From contig NC_060059.1 of assembly GCF_020283565.1 (NCBI RefSeq), positions 26,733,838 through 26,797,837 of the forward strand: 64,000 nt of DNA, read 5' to 3'. This document shows positions 22,526 through 34,335 of this stretch, piece after piece. The first letter of the stretch is position 1; each line of letters starts with the position of its first letter. The translations under genes were made by a program, and so were the position numbers. The notes under the pieces were generated by a model, which saw only the letters and a program-made list of their open reading frames with translations, was not told the origin of the DNA and searched no databases. Origin of the DNA: Trifolium pratense (lineage: Eukaryota; Streptophyta; Magnoliopsida; Fabales; Fabaceae).

Positions 22526-24234
22526 TGTAATATCCCTGAGTTTTAAAACCAATTAGTATTTAATTGAGAGAATCCTTAAAAGTGTTAAGGAGAAATAGTT
22601 GCCTATGAATAATTGGAATTATAGGTTTGATGGCATGTTAGTAAATATATAGAACATTAAGGTTATGTATATGATGGGGTGGTCAAATTTGAGGGTAGTT
22701 TAATAACTTGACTTGCTTTCATCTTCTCTTTCTCGGAGAACCGACACATTTCATTTTTCATTCTTTTTCTAGAACACAAGTGCATGGAGAAATCTCAAAA
22801 AAAAAAAAAAAATCAAATTCTTTTGTTAGATTGGAAGGATGCCAAACTAAGAAAATGGAACTCTTTCTCTCTTCTTTTACCCCTCGGTCACCAAACCTAA
22901 TTTTCCAATATACCCAAATCTCATTCCAATCCATTCCCCATTGGTTAGAAGTACTGCATGTGTATTTTCGTCACAAAATCATTGTTTGGGCTGATAGAGA
23001 GCTAAGGTTGGTGTGAAAAGAAGAGCAAGAAGCAAAAGACAAGAGGATTAGGAGAATTTTGAGAGATTGTGAAGCTTCCACCAAGTTCATCTTCTAATCA
23101 AAGGTGAGTTCTTATTAGGTTTTGTTTTGGTAGAAATAGAACCTAGAATAAACCTTACGTTAAGTAATATAAGTGTTGTAATGCATGTAAAAGATTTAGG
23201 GATTTGAATACCCATTTTTGTTAGAACCATAGTTGATAAGCTAAGTAGTCTAATTTGAAGATGTTAGAGACTAGAATTTGTTTATCTCAAATCAGGGACT
23301 AATTTGAAGATGTTAGGGGCTGTTATGGATTTGTTGAGAAGGTTAGAAATTATGAACATTGCTGCTGTGAATTTATGCAGGTTTATTGAGATATTATGAA
23401 TGAAATTTAACAATATACATATGTAGTAATTATAGCATATTAAGGTAGCATTTTTGGGGCTATATATAGTGCTGTGTTTCTGTCATGGTGTGCGTGGATA
23501 TTGTTTCTTTTAATTCCAAAGAAAGTTTGAAGAATTATTGTTATCTGTGTTGTAGATTATTGATGTGTTATGTGTGTGTACGGTTGTATGGTTCGCTGAT
23601 AAATTCTATTAAATATAAAGTTATGTTTGCCAAGCTATAGATGTGGTATGTGGTTTGTAAATGCTATAGAATGTAGACGGCTACAATGCGATGAAATTTT
23701 ACATTAGGAATTGGATAGAATATTTGGATCTGCAAGCTTGGTGAAGTTGTTGAGGTGATACATAATCTACAACTTTTCTGTTTTAAAATTTAGAGATAAT
23801 GTAGCCTAGGAATAAAGTATTCATAGTTAAAGTGGGTATCCGTTCGCCACAACGAAGAGATAATGTGTTATAGCCGTTCGTCACAATGAAGAGATAATGT
23901 GGTATATCCGTTCGCCACAACGAAGAGATAATGTGGTATAACCGTTCGCCACAACGAAGAGATAATGTGCTATAGTTTTTTATTTTTTTTTATTTTTATA
24001 TATATATATATATACTTTGTTGATTATTAACCAACACTTAAAGAACTACGTGGCTCTGATTCCCTAATCTTTTAGGGATACCTAGGACCGGGGACCCTCC
24101 CTGCCGAGCTATAATTTCAGTAACTCTATAATCTAAATAGGTATAGTTATAGTGTATTAGGTTTGCCTGGCTAAATACAGGGTTAGTTAGTGTCAGCCTG
24201 CGCGCCGGTCATGATCTGAGATTGGGTCGTGACA
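22526..24234. mobile_element. Solo LTR, 1.7 kb, Gypsy-like
   Basis: Begins TGTAATATCCCTGAG and ends GGGTCGTGACA, ends I associate with plant Gypsy (chromovirus/Tekay-type) LTRs. It has a perfect 5 bp duplication GTGAA at 22521-22525 and 24235-24239. No primer site, pol domain or second LTR is present, so it is a recombined solo LTR. A tandem array lies inside at 23840-23975. Open frames within it (for example 22708-23016) are not considered genes. Confidence 0.82.
23840..23975 (+). repeat. Four tandem 34 bp units within the solo LTR
   Basis: Unit beginning CCGTTCGCCACAACGAAGAG, repeated four times head to tail with one to five differences between units. Followed by a T-rich tract and (TA)n at about 23998-24013. 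Confidence 0.9.
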
Positions 24235-24447
24235 GTGAAAACAAAAAAAAACTAAAAATAATTAGTTGGAATTGGGCATCTTTCAGAAAGTTGGTTGAAA
24301 TTGGAATATACATCGTCTATCTATATATCTGTTAGTTTACATTCTTTCAATGTGTATGATACTAATACTAATTTTTATTTTTTTAGAAATAGTTTGCACC
24401 TGGTGACCTAGGAGTCGGATTGGGTACGCTACTTATCAAATTAGTAA

Positions 24448-27400
24448 ATGGCATCAAGCTTGCAGAAGATTGAAGGGGACGAGTCCGTCCTTTTGCGTGT
24501 TACTCATTCTAATCTCACAACTTTCAACCCCGACATTCGCTTCTCCCTTCAGGCATTCCCTCCCACCCTACTTTCACCCTTCTTCGCGTTCCCTTTATTT
24601 TTCTTTTTTGTTCATCATTTAATATGCGCGATAAATTCCTCTTATAGCTCACAGTGGAAGCAGTGAAGGACAAGCTGTGGAGAAAATGTGGTACATCTGT
24701 CAACTCAATGCACCTTGAACTATATGACGATGCTCGCAACAAAATTGCCGATCTCTCTGATAATTCCAAACTACTTGGATTCTATTCTCCCTTTGATGGG
24801 TTAGTCCTTTTCTTCATATTTTATTTTCATCACTCATTGCATTTTGTAATTGGATGTTTCGTTTTGTTTTTTTGATGTTAGGAAGTAAAAATTTTGATTG
24901 CTTTTTCCAGTAGTTAGTTGAATTTATTATTATTTTTTTATTTTGATAGAGAAATTGTTGTCCTTTATTATTATTTTTTTCAGTGTGAAATTATATGAAT
25001 GTATTATATATATAATCAAGCATATTTGAGTGTGAAATTGTATGAATGTATTATATATAATCAAGCATATATATACCCATAAACAATACCTTGTTATTTA
25101 CTTTATTTATTTGGCTGAGTTGGGTTGGATTCAAATATGGAATTTCCACGTTGGTAGATCATACGTAAATTTAGTTGTAAGCTCTCACTTATGTTGTTTG
25201 TTCTTTTTATGAGAGTATGACTCCCTTAATCTGATTATAGTGTATGTAGTATTAAGTAGATGATACAATTGGGAAAATGGTATTAATATCACCTTGAAAA
25301 GTAGCGGTTATTTGGGATAAATTCTTTCGGAAAATAAGTCAATTATCATGGGACGGAGAGAGTAATAAAATAAGAGTATATTATACATGAGCACACTTGC
25401 ATAAGTTATGTAGTATCATGGTTATATTACCAATAAAATACTTTTTTCCCCGTTGAGTTTGGTTGGAGTGTGTGCTGGGGTTTGTGGTTGCTGCTTTGTT
25501 TTCAACAGAGTGCTACTTTCAAATGTGCTATGTGTTTTGTTAGTTATTTACTTTATTGAGTTTGGAAGAAGCAGTTTGTTACTTTTTAGTTTTTACATCT
25601 GTCTTGCTTTGCATCTAATATTATTTGATGTAGCCAACACGTTTTTATTGTTCGTCAATCTATTTGTTTAATGTTTTTAATTTTTATTCCCTGTGTGCTT
25701 TGGCAGGTTTCGTTTGCATATCATTGATCTAGATCCAGCATCTGTCACATCTGGTGGATGGCTGGAAGATACATCATTGGTGGAGAAATACGAAATTTCT
25801 GAAGAAGCCTATAATAAGCGAGGAGGCAGGTCCCTCTAAGAAAACTTTTTTATTTGTGCTTCTTTTAATAGGTTAAGTGTGCATGTGTTTGATGTAATTT
25901 TGGCATAGAATGACTAATTAATCAAACCAATATTTGTCATTATGGGTGTGATCATCCAAAAAAAATTTAATACCCTCTCCTTTAAATAATGTTTGATGAG
26001 TAATAGAGGTTATTTTTGTCATTAAGGATACATGTCAACAAAACCTTATAGGTACAATATAGTTCAGTAAATATCTGTATATGAGGGGCAGAATAGGTTT
26101 TCTAGTTTAATGAACACCATCAGTTTTTTAATGCTCATGAAGTGTGATTTTAGTCAATTTGTAAAATCATGTTGTTACCCTTTGTTTATTTCTGAATTTT
26201 TTTTTAAATAAAAAAGTAGCTTTGTCATGCAATGAAAATTCTTCTAATCAAATCAGTAATCAAATAAAATAATTATATTGACACTGTCAAAATATCTGCT
26301 TAGGGCATAACGACAGACCTTTTTTGTTCAATGTTCAACATGTTTTATCCAGAATATATTTATATTTACGTACTACTACTGCTTCTTGTAGCTTATTATA
26401 TATTTTTACTTCATTATGCTATAGCAGATACTTTCAGAAAATATAGGGAGAAATTGACGTCTCAAGTTCCATCGACTGTTGAGGCAAAGGTAAACATTTG
26501 ATTGATTTATCCTGCTTAGCCTGCCCCAATTGCATGCACAACATGAAGTTATTGGATATATTAAAGCTACTCATGTCTATTACTTGATATGGGCTCGTGC
26601 CGGTTTTTGAGTAATGAACAATTTCATTGATTTGGCATTTATCATGCAGACACCTGACACCAACATGGAAGACCTCTGGGCTAATATCAAGGTTTGTCAG
26701 CTATCATGTCTATGTTCTTTATTCTCTATTTACTTTCGAGTATAATTATTGTGTAGGTTATTTTACTATAGTTCTCAAAATTATAAGGTTTAGGTGGATA
26801 AGGATAAACATTGAATAATGGTACAATGGGCAATGTGAGGTTAGATTGATAAGTGATTTTGATAGAAATTCAAATGAGGTTGTGGGCCAGCTGAATCCAA
26901 ATGGAGGTAATGGGCCTAATGTGTAGATAGTGTACCACAGGAAGAGATCCAATAAGAAGGATGCTGAGCTGGCATAGCAGGTGGAGAAGGCAGCGGAAGA
27001 TAGTTATATAGAGATGAGGAGTGAGGAGAAGGGGCATGATGAATTCTGTTATAGCGAGATAAGGAACTTCATGGGCATTAAGCGTAGGCCATTGCACAAG
27101 TCCAGTTTACCTTTTGCTTAAATCAAACCTAATTATGAAGAATACTAGTGGCACGGATAAAATTCCAAATCACTTGGTCATAGAGCATGTCAAGGGCTAA
27201 GTATTCCAAAAGCGTGAGAAGCTCAAGAACAGCTTTACAAATCTAACAACAAATAAACTCGAAAAAATAATCTTTATGGGATCTAAAAGCCGTAGTAGGA
27301 AACAATAACCATTAATGAGAGGCAATAAGCAAGATGAGTACTGTACAAGATTCGACACCTGAATATTCTTGAAATCATCAAACTGTGATGCTTTGTTTAC

Positions 27401-29478
27401 ATTTTGCATGATGATTTTGGTGAGTCATTGCCTTTGAAAACTTGTAATTTAGTACAACAAAAGAGGTGGTTTTGAATTTTGATGAAATGTATTAAGGATT
27501 TTCGAACAACAAAATAAATGGTAAACATTTAATAAAATGAAAAACTGCTTAGGGAGCTTCACTGTAGTATCATTTTCCACATTGAGTTTTTCATTTTTAC
27601 CTATTTCCCTTGAAAAATGAATGAAAAGAGTATTTGGTTAGTATGGTTTCAATTGAACCTGATTTTAAATAGAGACAAGGGAAGAAAAGGACCGGAGACG
27701 TGCATTCTTGTGAAAACAAGAAATACTTAAAGGGGGATTAACTTACACCATATAGCCTGTATGAATCTTTATTTTTTAAGTGTTAAGTTTGATATAATGT
27801 TTTGCAAGTATCAAGTATCAATTGCTAGTCTAGTCATATACTAAATGAGTTTGACTATTGATGCGATATTGTTTTCTAGCAGTATACTGTAGCCTCAGTT
27901 ACTTGAAGTATTTATTTAGATGCATGATGAGTGGTACTTATTTTTTGGATCTTTCGATCATGTGTGAGTTTGACTATTGATGTGATATTGTTTTCTAGCA
28001 GTATACTGTAGCCTCAGTTACTTGAATATTTATTTAGATGCATGATGAGTGGTACTTATTTTTTGGATCTTTCGATCATGTGTGATTTTCTTTGGTTCTT
28101 TCAATAATGATTTACGTGTTTTTGCAGTTTTGTTTGTTGTAAAAAAGAGATGTTATATATTTTATTATTCATATTGTTGTAATGTTGATCAATTCATCTG
28201 GTGTTTGTGAACTGAATCTCACGGAACTGCTATGTTGTAACTCCTCTCTCCAATTTCCAAATTATTCAGGTAGGATCAAGATGTGAAGTTGAACCTGGGG
28301 GAAAAAGAGGTGTTGTAAAATTTATTGGTCAGGCAGAACCACTGGGTCCTGGTTTCTGGGTTGGAGTTCAATATGATGAACCCTTGGGCAAACACGATGG
28401 CATGTAAGTAAAATTACCATATTTTTATCTGATATGCAGATCAATCAACTCCTCTGACTAACTAACTCATCATGTCAATTCCTGCTTAGCTATTGTGTTC
28501 TTTTTTGACATTCAAAAACATCAATTCAATTATACCTGCATTTACTTCAGAATTTCCCTTGGTTATGTTACAGGGTCAAAGGAGTACGTTACTTTCAATG
28601 CCCACCATCTCACGGGGGAATAGTTAGGCCGGACAAAGTGAAGGTTTGTTGGAAACAATGTTGTAGTATCAGGATATTTTCATTCATGGTGCATCTTGTC
28701 ATTGCGTAGTAAAATTAAAAGGAAAAAAATACAAGGACAAGGAATCCTCCTTAACACAAGAATAAAACAGAAAATGACCAAGAGCAAAAATAACTTCATA
28801 CATGAATCCAAAAGCCTGCGCTTATCCCAAATTTAATATTGTGCTGCGCTGTTTTTTACTTGCTAACTGAACACACTAAAAGCATATTATCATTTGACTT
28901 GACAATTGACATAGCTTTAATCCCATTGGCTGATTTTCTTGGGGTAGACGTGTGTGTTTTGTCTTAATAATTTTAAAAAATATTTGGCATAGCTCATATT
29001 TTCAATGTTTCTATCAGTGGTATTGTGGAAACAAATATCTGACGTAAATAGAAGTAACAGACACCAATAGTGTAACCAAGCATTATGCTTTATGAGGTTC
29101 ATGATAAAGACCTACATGATATTAAGTTTGACAAAAATGTTAACATTATCAGTCATGCTTTTCTCTGTCAACAATTATTTATTGCATGTTGTGATTTGGT
29201 CCTTAGATTAGACAGTTGATCTGTTCTTTTCGTGATTCTTTAACTAAACTGGTTTCGAAAACACGAGTTCATCTTTGAGCAATTAAGTTTTTGGAACTAG
29301 CAACATCAGACTCATTGAAATAAAGAAATCTTAATAATCAATTAGTGGCAAAAAGTATCTTTAATCCCATATCTGAAAATATTTGTTGAAAAACACTGAT
29401 TTCTTTTCTCTCTATATAAATTCTTTCCAGGTTGGCGACTACCCTGAACGAGATCCCTTTGAAGAGGATGAAATTTGA
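24448..29478 (+). CDS. TFCB: Tubulin-folding cofactor B, 8 exons
   Basis: Cytosolic chaperone that, with cofactor E, handles alpha-tubulin during assembly of the alpha/beta dimer. Exons: 24448-24552, 24648-24799, 25707-25825, 26428-26489, 26650-26691, 28270-28403, 28574-28643, 29431-29478. They join in phase to 243 aa, the length I recall for the Arabidopsis protein. Residues about 12-95 form the ubiquitin-like domain ([38 protein letters not shown]). A linker with [17 protein letters not shown] follows. The CAP-Gly domain occupies about 161-235 ([33 protein letters not shown]), and the protein ends in EEDEI, the EEY/F-like acidic tail. Introns 1 and 3 must use GC donors (AG|GCATTC and AG|GCAGGT) to keep the conserved frame. 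The large introns carry repeats. Confidence 0.94.
24983..25072 (+). repeat. Short tandem duplication in TFCB intron 2
   Basis: The stretch GTGTGAAATTATATGAATGT through AATCAAGCATAT occurs twice, at about 24983-25024 and 25031-25070. Confidence 0.7.
26878..27122 (+). pseudogene. Decayed coding remnant in TFCB intron 5
   Basis: One frame stays open for about 80 codons apart from two TAG codons that look like mutated CAG. It starts near [11 protein letters not shown] and contains [16 protein letters not shown] and [12 protein letters not shown], ending in TAA. Charged composition and intronic position suggest a retroelement ORF1 remnant, but I do not recognise the family. A MITE or captured exon is possible. 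Confidence 0.3.
27847..28083 (+). repeat. 119 bp tandem duplication in TFCB intron 5
   Basis: Two head-to-tail copies starting GAGTTTGACTATTGATG at 27847 and 27966, differing by a few bases (for example GCGATATTG against GTGATATTG). Confidence 0.88.
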
Positions 29479-30530
29479 GTCTTAACAAGGAAGCTGCTTT
29501 TAGATGTGAGGATTTTTTCTCTGTTTTTTCCGTTGTAGAATTCCAAAATTAATTTGGGAAATTTATACTTGTCGGCCGGCCTTTCAAGGCAATAGATATC
29601 TGAAGTCAAACAAAGATAGTTCAGTTGCGGTTTTTTACTATTTGTATTACCTTTGTGTAGGAAAAAAATGTGGCAAAAAAATTGCAGAGTTTTTTATTTC
29701 AAAGGAGTTGGTTGCTTTTATGCCCCAACAATTTCAAAAAACACCCGATTATGTCCGAATTCACCGTTAGTAATCTTACACCTTGTTGTTCCAGGTTCTA
29801 CAAATACTTGGTAAATGCTCATATATCCATCCATGTTACATAGTCATAAAAATTATATTCAACAGTGGTGTTAGAACCCTGCATAAGCTTTTTGTGGGAG
29901 TATGAGTGGATGCAGGTAAAATAAAGACTTGTATTTTAAGTCTTTCTGATATTAGAGTTTAGACCATGTGTTTTGCTGGTTAATAAGCATATAGTACAAG
30001 TATTGATGAGGGAGATTCATACTTTAGGAAAAATTTATATGAGTGATTAAAGGTGGGGTTGCAGATTTGGAAGTAATGACTAATGAATACATCTATTCTA
30101 TATGCAAGTAGATTGATAGAGACCAGTACTCCTCCAGTTTGAGGTGAATAATCTACCTTACTATCTATCAACTATGGCACCGCATTAATTAGACATGACA
30201 TTAAAATAGACATGTAGATATGAATATTAATAAGTGCAAAACAAAAATGGTTGAATTTTATCACATATGCCAATATTTTGTTAGTGTCCAACACTAAACT
30301 TAAATGTTGGTACTATGCATTTTGGGAAACTTTTGACTATTGTTTATTTGTGAAATACAGAAAAATAAAGTGCAGAAAAAGCAGAGTGTTGGATGAAATG
30401 TGAACAAAATTATCTTATCATTTTGTCTTTCATTCTCTCATAGTAGTTTTTTGTTTGTTGGTGTTAACCCTCTGATTTTCAGGGGAAGAACCCCTGGTAA
30501 TTTAGAGTGTTAAATAACAAATTTTTAAAG
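29479..30530. other. TFCB 3' region and intergenic DNA
   Basis: Begins with the TFCB 3' UTR. Near 30460-30520, TGTTAACCCTCTGATTTTCAGG and CCCCTGGTAATT resemble the SINE 3' end found in the glutaredoxin/DUF247 blocks (34205, 39931, 54960), so a fragment of that SINE may be here. No gene is seen. Confidence 0.4.
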
Positions 30531-30533
30531 GAA

Positions 30534-30713
30534 AATGCTAAACAATGCCCCCGGGACATTGGTTAAGCATTTTAAAATAGAAATTTTGTATCGAAATGCG
30601 TACATTCAATGCCTCAAAAGTATAAAAAATTATCTTTTCAATATAATTTTTATTTTTTATTTCCTTTTTAGGTATGCTTAACAAGTGCTCCAGGGCCCTG
30701 TTTAGCCTAACCC
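30534..30713. mobile_element. Short TIR element (MITE), about 180 bp
   Basis: Imperfect inverted repeats: AATGCTAAACAATGCCCCCG and TTGGTTAAGCAT at the left, TATGCTTAACAAGTGCTCC and GGGCCCTGTTTAGCC at the right. No clear target duplication. A related end (AATGCAAAACATTGTCCC) occurs near 2862. Confidence 0.55.
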
Positions 30714-31123
30714 ATTTTTAAATATTTATAAAAAGAGATTTAGACACAACTTTAATGGCTACATGAGGTGTGGAATTTGCCTTCTTAATAGGAAAAGTAT
30801 ATATTATTTTGATGAATATGTTGACATGAAAAGCTACAATCACATTGTGAATCCCCCCTCATTCTTTTGAAATTTGAAAAGGGTTATATACTTATATGAT
30901 TAAAAAGTAAATAAAAAAGATGAAACACCAGCTTGAGAATAAAGGACTTGTGGAGGGTCCTCCACATTTATCAAATGTCTGTTTCAATCTGTTTGCGAGT
31001 ACAAGCACTAAATTCTTTGGCTTTATCGCTATTGTGCATGTAAGGTTGAATTCTCATTTGTAAGCATCATCATGCGGTTTGGACAAAAATTCATCCGATT
31101 TAAAGGTAATATTATTTACAGTT

Positions 31124-31264
31124 TTGTCCCTGTGTGCTTAACCCAGTTGGTATAGACATCGCAATATAGGTACATGAGCCCGGGTTCGAATCTGGACACT
31201 CCACTTATTTACCTTTAAGATGAATTTTCTAGTCATTGGACTATCTTGACAAAAAAATAAATAA
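31124..31264 (+). mobile_element. tRNA-derived SINE
   Basis: A box TTAACCCAGTTGGTATAG, B box GGGTTCGAATCT, and an A-rich tail (GACAAAAAAATAAATA). Duplication ATTTACAGTT lies at 31114-31123 and 31265-31274. About 141 bp. Confidence 0.88.
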
Positions 31265-32028
31265 ATTTACAGTTCGGTTTAGTGTTAGATGAATAATTTA
31301 AAAAATTCGATTAGATTCTATTTACTGTGATTTAAATATTTATTATTTTATAATATGAAAAAATTGATGTCTTTCATCACAATTCGGATTGCAATGTTGG
31401 CTTTGGCTTATTTAACTTCTTCAAAAGAAAATGTTGGCTTTGGCTTTGGCTTTTTGCTATCAACCACATATGTTTGCATGTTGGAGTTTTTCTCACTATG
31501 ATACCGAGAAGAACTATATTTACCATCAAAATTTTCTTATTTAACTAAATTTCTTCTTTTTCTTGCACAAAAATTTCTTACTAAATAGTATTTTTCATAT
31601 TTTTTTTACTTAACTAAATAAAATACGAAATTTAACAAGAAATAGTGATTTTTTTAAATGGCTATTGTTTAAAGTTCAGTATAATGATGTGTTCTCCTTT
31701 TGAAAACTCAAATACATTTTGTGCTTACATGCATAAACTAACACAAAGGAAAGAAAGGTAGGACTAAATGATGCTTAATCCTGCTAATACTAATATGAAG
31801 ATAAGTTTATGCTTAAAAAAATACACGGAAATCAAATTTAACAGAAATAAAATGGATCTGAATTTCTCTACCCAAAAAAAAAAATCTGAATTTGTCGCAT
31901 TGTTTTGACTCTTTGATCTAAAATATACGTTCGAGATTGTTTACAATTTTTTTATATAGTTTATTTTATTTGTCAGCAATCTAAACTGTTTGAATTTAAA
32001 AGTAATGGTTGAGATATAAAATAACATA

Positions 32029-32328
32029 CTCCCTTCGTCCCAAATTATAAGGGAAAAAACAAAAATCATACTTATTAAGAAAAAGTAAAACATGATAATT
32101 TGAAATATGTTCTTGTGGGTTTTTCTTGGAATAAGCTGCATGAGAAGATGTAAAAACAATTCTTACTGGTTGTTGTTTATTGAGAAAAAGTTTGAGAGAG
32201 AAAATTAAATGCAATTTGTATTTAATTTTATGAGATTAAGGAAAAAAAACATTTTTGAAAATGGTTTTTCCTTATAATTTGGGACAAAAAAAATGAAGTT
32301 TTTTTCTTATAATTTGGTACAGAGGGAG
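32029..32328. mobile_element. Stowaway MITE, 300 bp
   Basis: Ends CTCCCTTCGTCCCAAATTAT and its inverted partner ATAATTTGGTACAGAGGGAG, flanked by TA on both sides (32027-32028, 32329-32330), the Tc1/mariner Stowaway signature. Half-ends of similar elements appear near 21463, 37551 and 42890. Confidence 0.88.
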
Positions 32329-32368
32329 TATTTCCTTAGGCATGACAATCTGCATCCAAATAAAACAA

Positions 32369-32577
32369 GGGGAAATAGTCATTTTGGTCTCTCAATATGT
32401 AACTCGCTGTCATTCTGGTCCTCACTAAGAAAAAACTACTAAATAGTCACCGAATCTGCATTCCGTTAGTCAGTTTAGCCGGGAAATGCAAATTCAAGAA
32501 CTATTCAATAGTTTTTCCCCAATGGAGACCAAAATAACAGCGAATTGCACGTTGAGACTAAAATAACTATTTCCCCC
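32369..32577. mobile_element. Mutator-type MITE, 209 bp
   Basis: Inverted ends GGGGAAATAGTCATTTTGGTC and GAGACTAAAATAACTATTTC, flanked by the perfect 9 bp duplication ATAAAACAA (32360-32368, 32578-32586). It lies about 350 bp upstream of the glutaredoxin gene, so it may be in the promoter. Confidence 0.87.
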
Positions 32578-32932
32578 ATAAAACAAACCCAACTGACTAT
32601 TTTCCCACAGTTCCTTAGTCCTCCACTAATTTCTCCACCATACCTAGTTAATTTAAGAAAAATGCTTATTTGTCATAATAATAACTATTTTTATGGATCT
32701 ATATTGTTATACACCATTGATCACACCCTTCCCAAACCTACCTCAATATTGAAACCTCACTTTCACCCAACAATACACCATTTCTTCTTTATGTCATCAT
32801 TTTCATCTAAAATCCTCCAAAAGCTATCATCATTTCACTAATGTCTTCCCAAAAACACAAACAAACAAACCTTAAACAAGTTTGAGAGACACAAATGTTC
32901 ATGTTCCATAAGACACAAAAATTTCTTCATTC

Positions 32933-34072
32933 ATGGGTTGTTCAGTCTCAAAAAACTTTACAATAGTAGTGAAAAATTCTGATGATAACTCTTCTTGTTC
33001 TTCACCACAAGTTCCAAAAGCTTTTTCTCTTCCAATGCCTCTTGTTCATCACCCTGCAACAAGAAAAGGTGATACTCACCATCTTGTCTCTCTTACATCA
33101 ACCACCTATGGCTCTCTTCTCATGATTGACCAAAAATATTCCAACTTTAACTCTAATAGTTGTTTTGATGGCGATCCCGAAAAATTGAACCAAACACAGG
33201 TAGAACAGTCATTGTCTCCTGACTCTGTCATCAACACCTGGGAACTCATGGATGGCCTCAATGATGATGATGATGGTGGTGATGATGAAAGTTCCAATTT
33301 TGACAACTCAATTGATTCATCAATGAAACCAAGTTCATGCAAGGAAAAATCATTTGATGATTCTTTCTCAGAAACTATGATGGAGAATAAGAAAAAGCCA
33401 CTTTGGCAGCATTTATCTGAGGAATCATTGCTTGCTAAATTAGATCCAAATGTTGTTTTGAGTTACCGGAGAGCGTTGTTATCACGAAAACAAGGAACAA
33501 TCGATAACAATCTAGCCAGTCGTGCAGTGTCGTCAATGGACGAATCTAGCAGTAATAGTATTAGTAATAGTAATAGTCCTTTGAGTTATTGTCCATATTC
33601 TAACAATTTACATAGTGGTGAAGATAAAATAGTGTTATATTTTACGAGTTTAAGAGGTATTCGTAAGACGTATGAAGATTGTTGTTCAGTTAGGATGATA
33701 TTGAAGGGATTTAGAGTTGCAGTAGATGAAAAAGATATTTCAATGGATTCATCTTATAGGAAGGAGTTGCAGAATAAACTTGGAGACAAAGTAATGGTAA
33801 CTTTGCCACAGGTTTTTATTAGAGGAAAACATGTGGGAAATGCTGAAGAAATTAAGCTGCTTAATGAGTCCGGTGAATTGGAAAATCTTTTGAAAGATTT
33901 TCCTATTAAGGATTCTTGGATTGTGTGTGAGAGTTGTGGAGATGCAAGGTTTGTTCCTTGCTCAAATTGCAATGGTAGTAGGAAAGTTTATGAAGAGGAA
34001 GAAGGGGAATTGAGAAGATGCATTCATTGTAATGAGAATGGCTTGATACGATGTCCTTGCTGCTGCACATGA
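32933..34072 (+). CDS. Glutaredoxin-domain protein with C-terminal Cys-rich zinc-type motif (At5g39865-like), copy 1
   Basis: Single-exon gene, 379 aa. The N-terminus MGCSVSKN fits an N-myristoylation and palmitoylation signal, so membrane attachment is likely. Residues 30-230 are low complexity, with Asp- and Ser-rich runs and one conserved helix (LAKLDPNVVLSYRRAL). The glutaredoxin fold is at about 232-325: IVLYFTSLRGIRKTYEDC, then TLPQVFIRGKHVGNAEEI with the cis-proline. The usual CPYC or CGFS active site is absent, replaced by LRGIRKTY, as I recall for this plant group, so ordinary thiol transfer is doubtful. Residues 332-379 have four CxxC pairs (CESC, CSNC, CIHC, CPCC), a DnaJ-like zinc motif. 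Partial copies lie at 39058 and 54713. Role unknown. Confidence 0.9.
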   Translation: MGCSVSKNFTIVVKNSDDNSSCSSPQVPKAFSLPMPLVHHPATRKGDTHHLVSLTSTTYGSLLMIDQKYSNFNSNSCFDGDPEKLNQTQVEQSLSPDSVINTWELMDGLNDDDDGGDDESSNFDNSIDSSMKPSSCKEKSFDDSFSETMMENKKKPLWQHLSEESLLAKLDPNVVLSYRRALLSRKQGTIDNNLASRAVSSMDESSSNSISNSNSPLSYCPYSNNLHSGEDKIVLYFTSLRGIRKTYEDCCSVRMILKGFRVAVDEKDISMDSSYRKELQNKLGDKVMVTLPQVFIRGKHVGNAEEIKLLNESGELENLLKDFPIKDSWIVCESCGDARFVPCSNCNGSRKVYEEEEGELRRCIHCNENGLIRCPCCCT

Positions 34073-34204
34073 TTATTGGTATTATTAGTTGATTTAATTT
34101 AGTGATGATTATATTTACTTTTGTTGATTAATCTTTCATAATAAGTTTTGTTGCCAATGCCAATTATAACTTCTTTGCATTAAGCATTTTAGTCCTATAC
34201 TATT

Positions 34205-34335
34205 ATTTTTGGTATTAACCCTCTGGTTCCCAAATGGAAGGGCTCTGGTAATCCAGAATTCGGCCGTAAGAAAAGTAAAATCTAACAAAGAATTGTTTTC
34301 ATCAAGAATTGAACTCGTATTCTCTTGAAAGATTC
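34205..34335 (-). mobile_element. SINE, copy in duplicated block 1
   Basis: On the minus strand the sequence runs from a B-box-like CGAGTTCAATTC through GGCCGAATTCTGGATTACC to CCAGAGGGTTAATACCAAAAA, an A-tailed end. The same sequence sits between glutaredoxin and DUF247 in blocks 2 and 3, so it was there before the duplications. The 5' limit is uncertain. Confidence 0.55.

Noticed and set aside
22708..23016. 102-codon open frame
   Set aside because: Falls inside the solo LTR and contains a long A-tract; no domain.
23840..23975. Possible CRISPR-like array
   Set aside because: Units are contiguous 34 bp repeats with no spacers, inside a plant LTR.
24524..24769. 81-codon minus-strand frame
   Set aside because: Shadow of TFCB exons 1 and 2.
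31134..31200. tRNA-like A and B boxes
   Set aside because: Belong to a SINE with ATTTACAGTT duplications.
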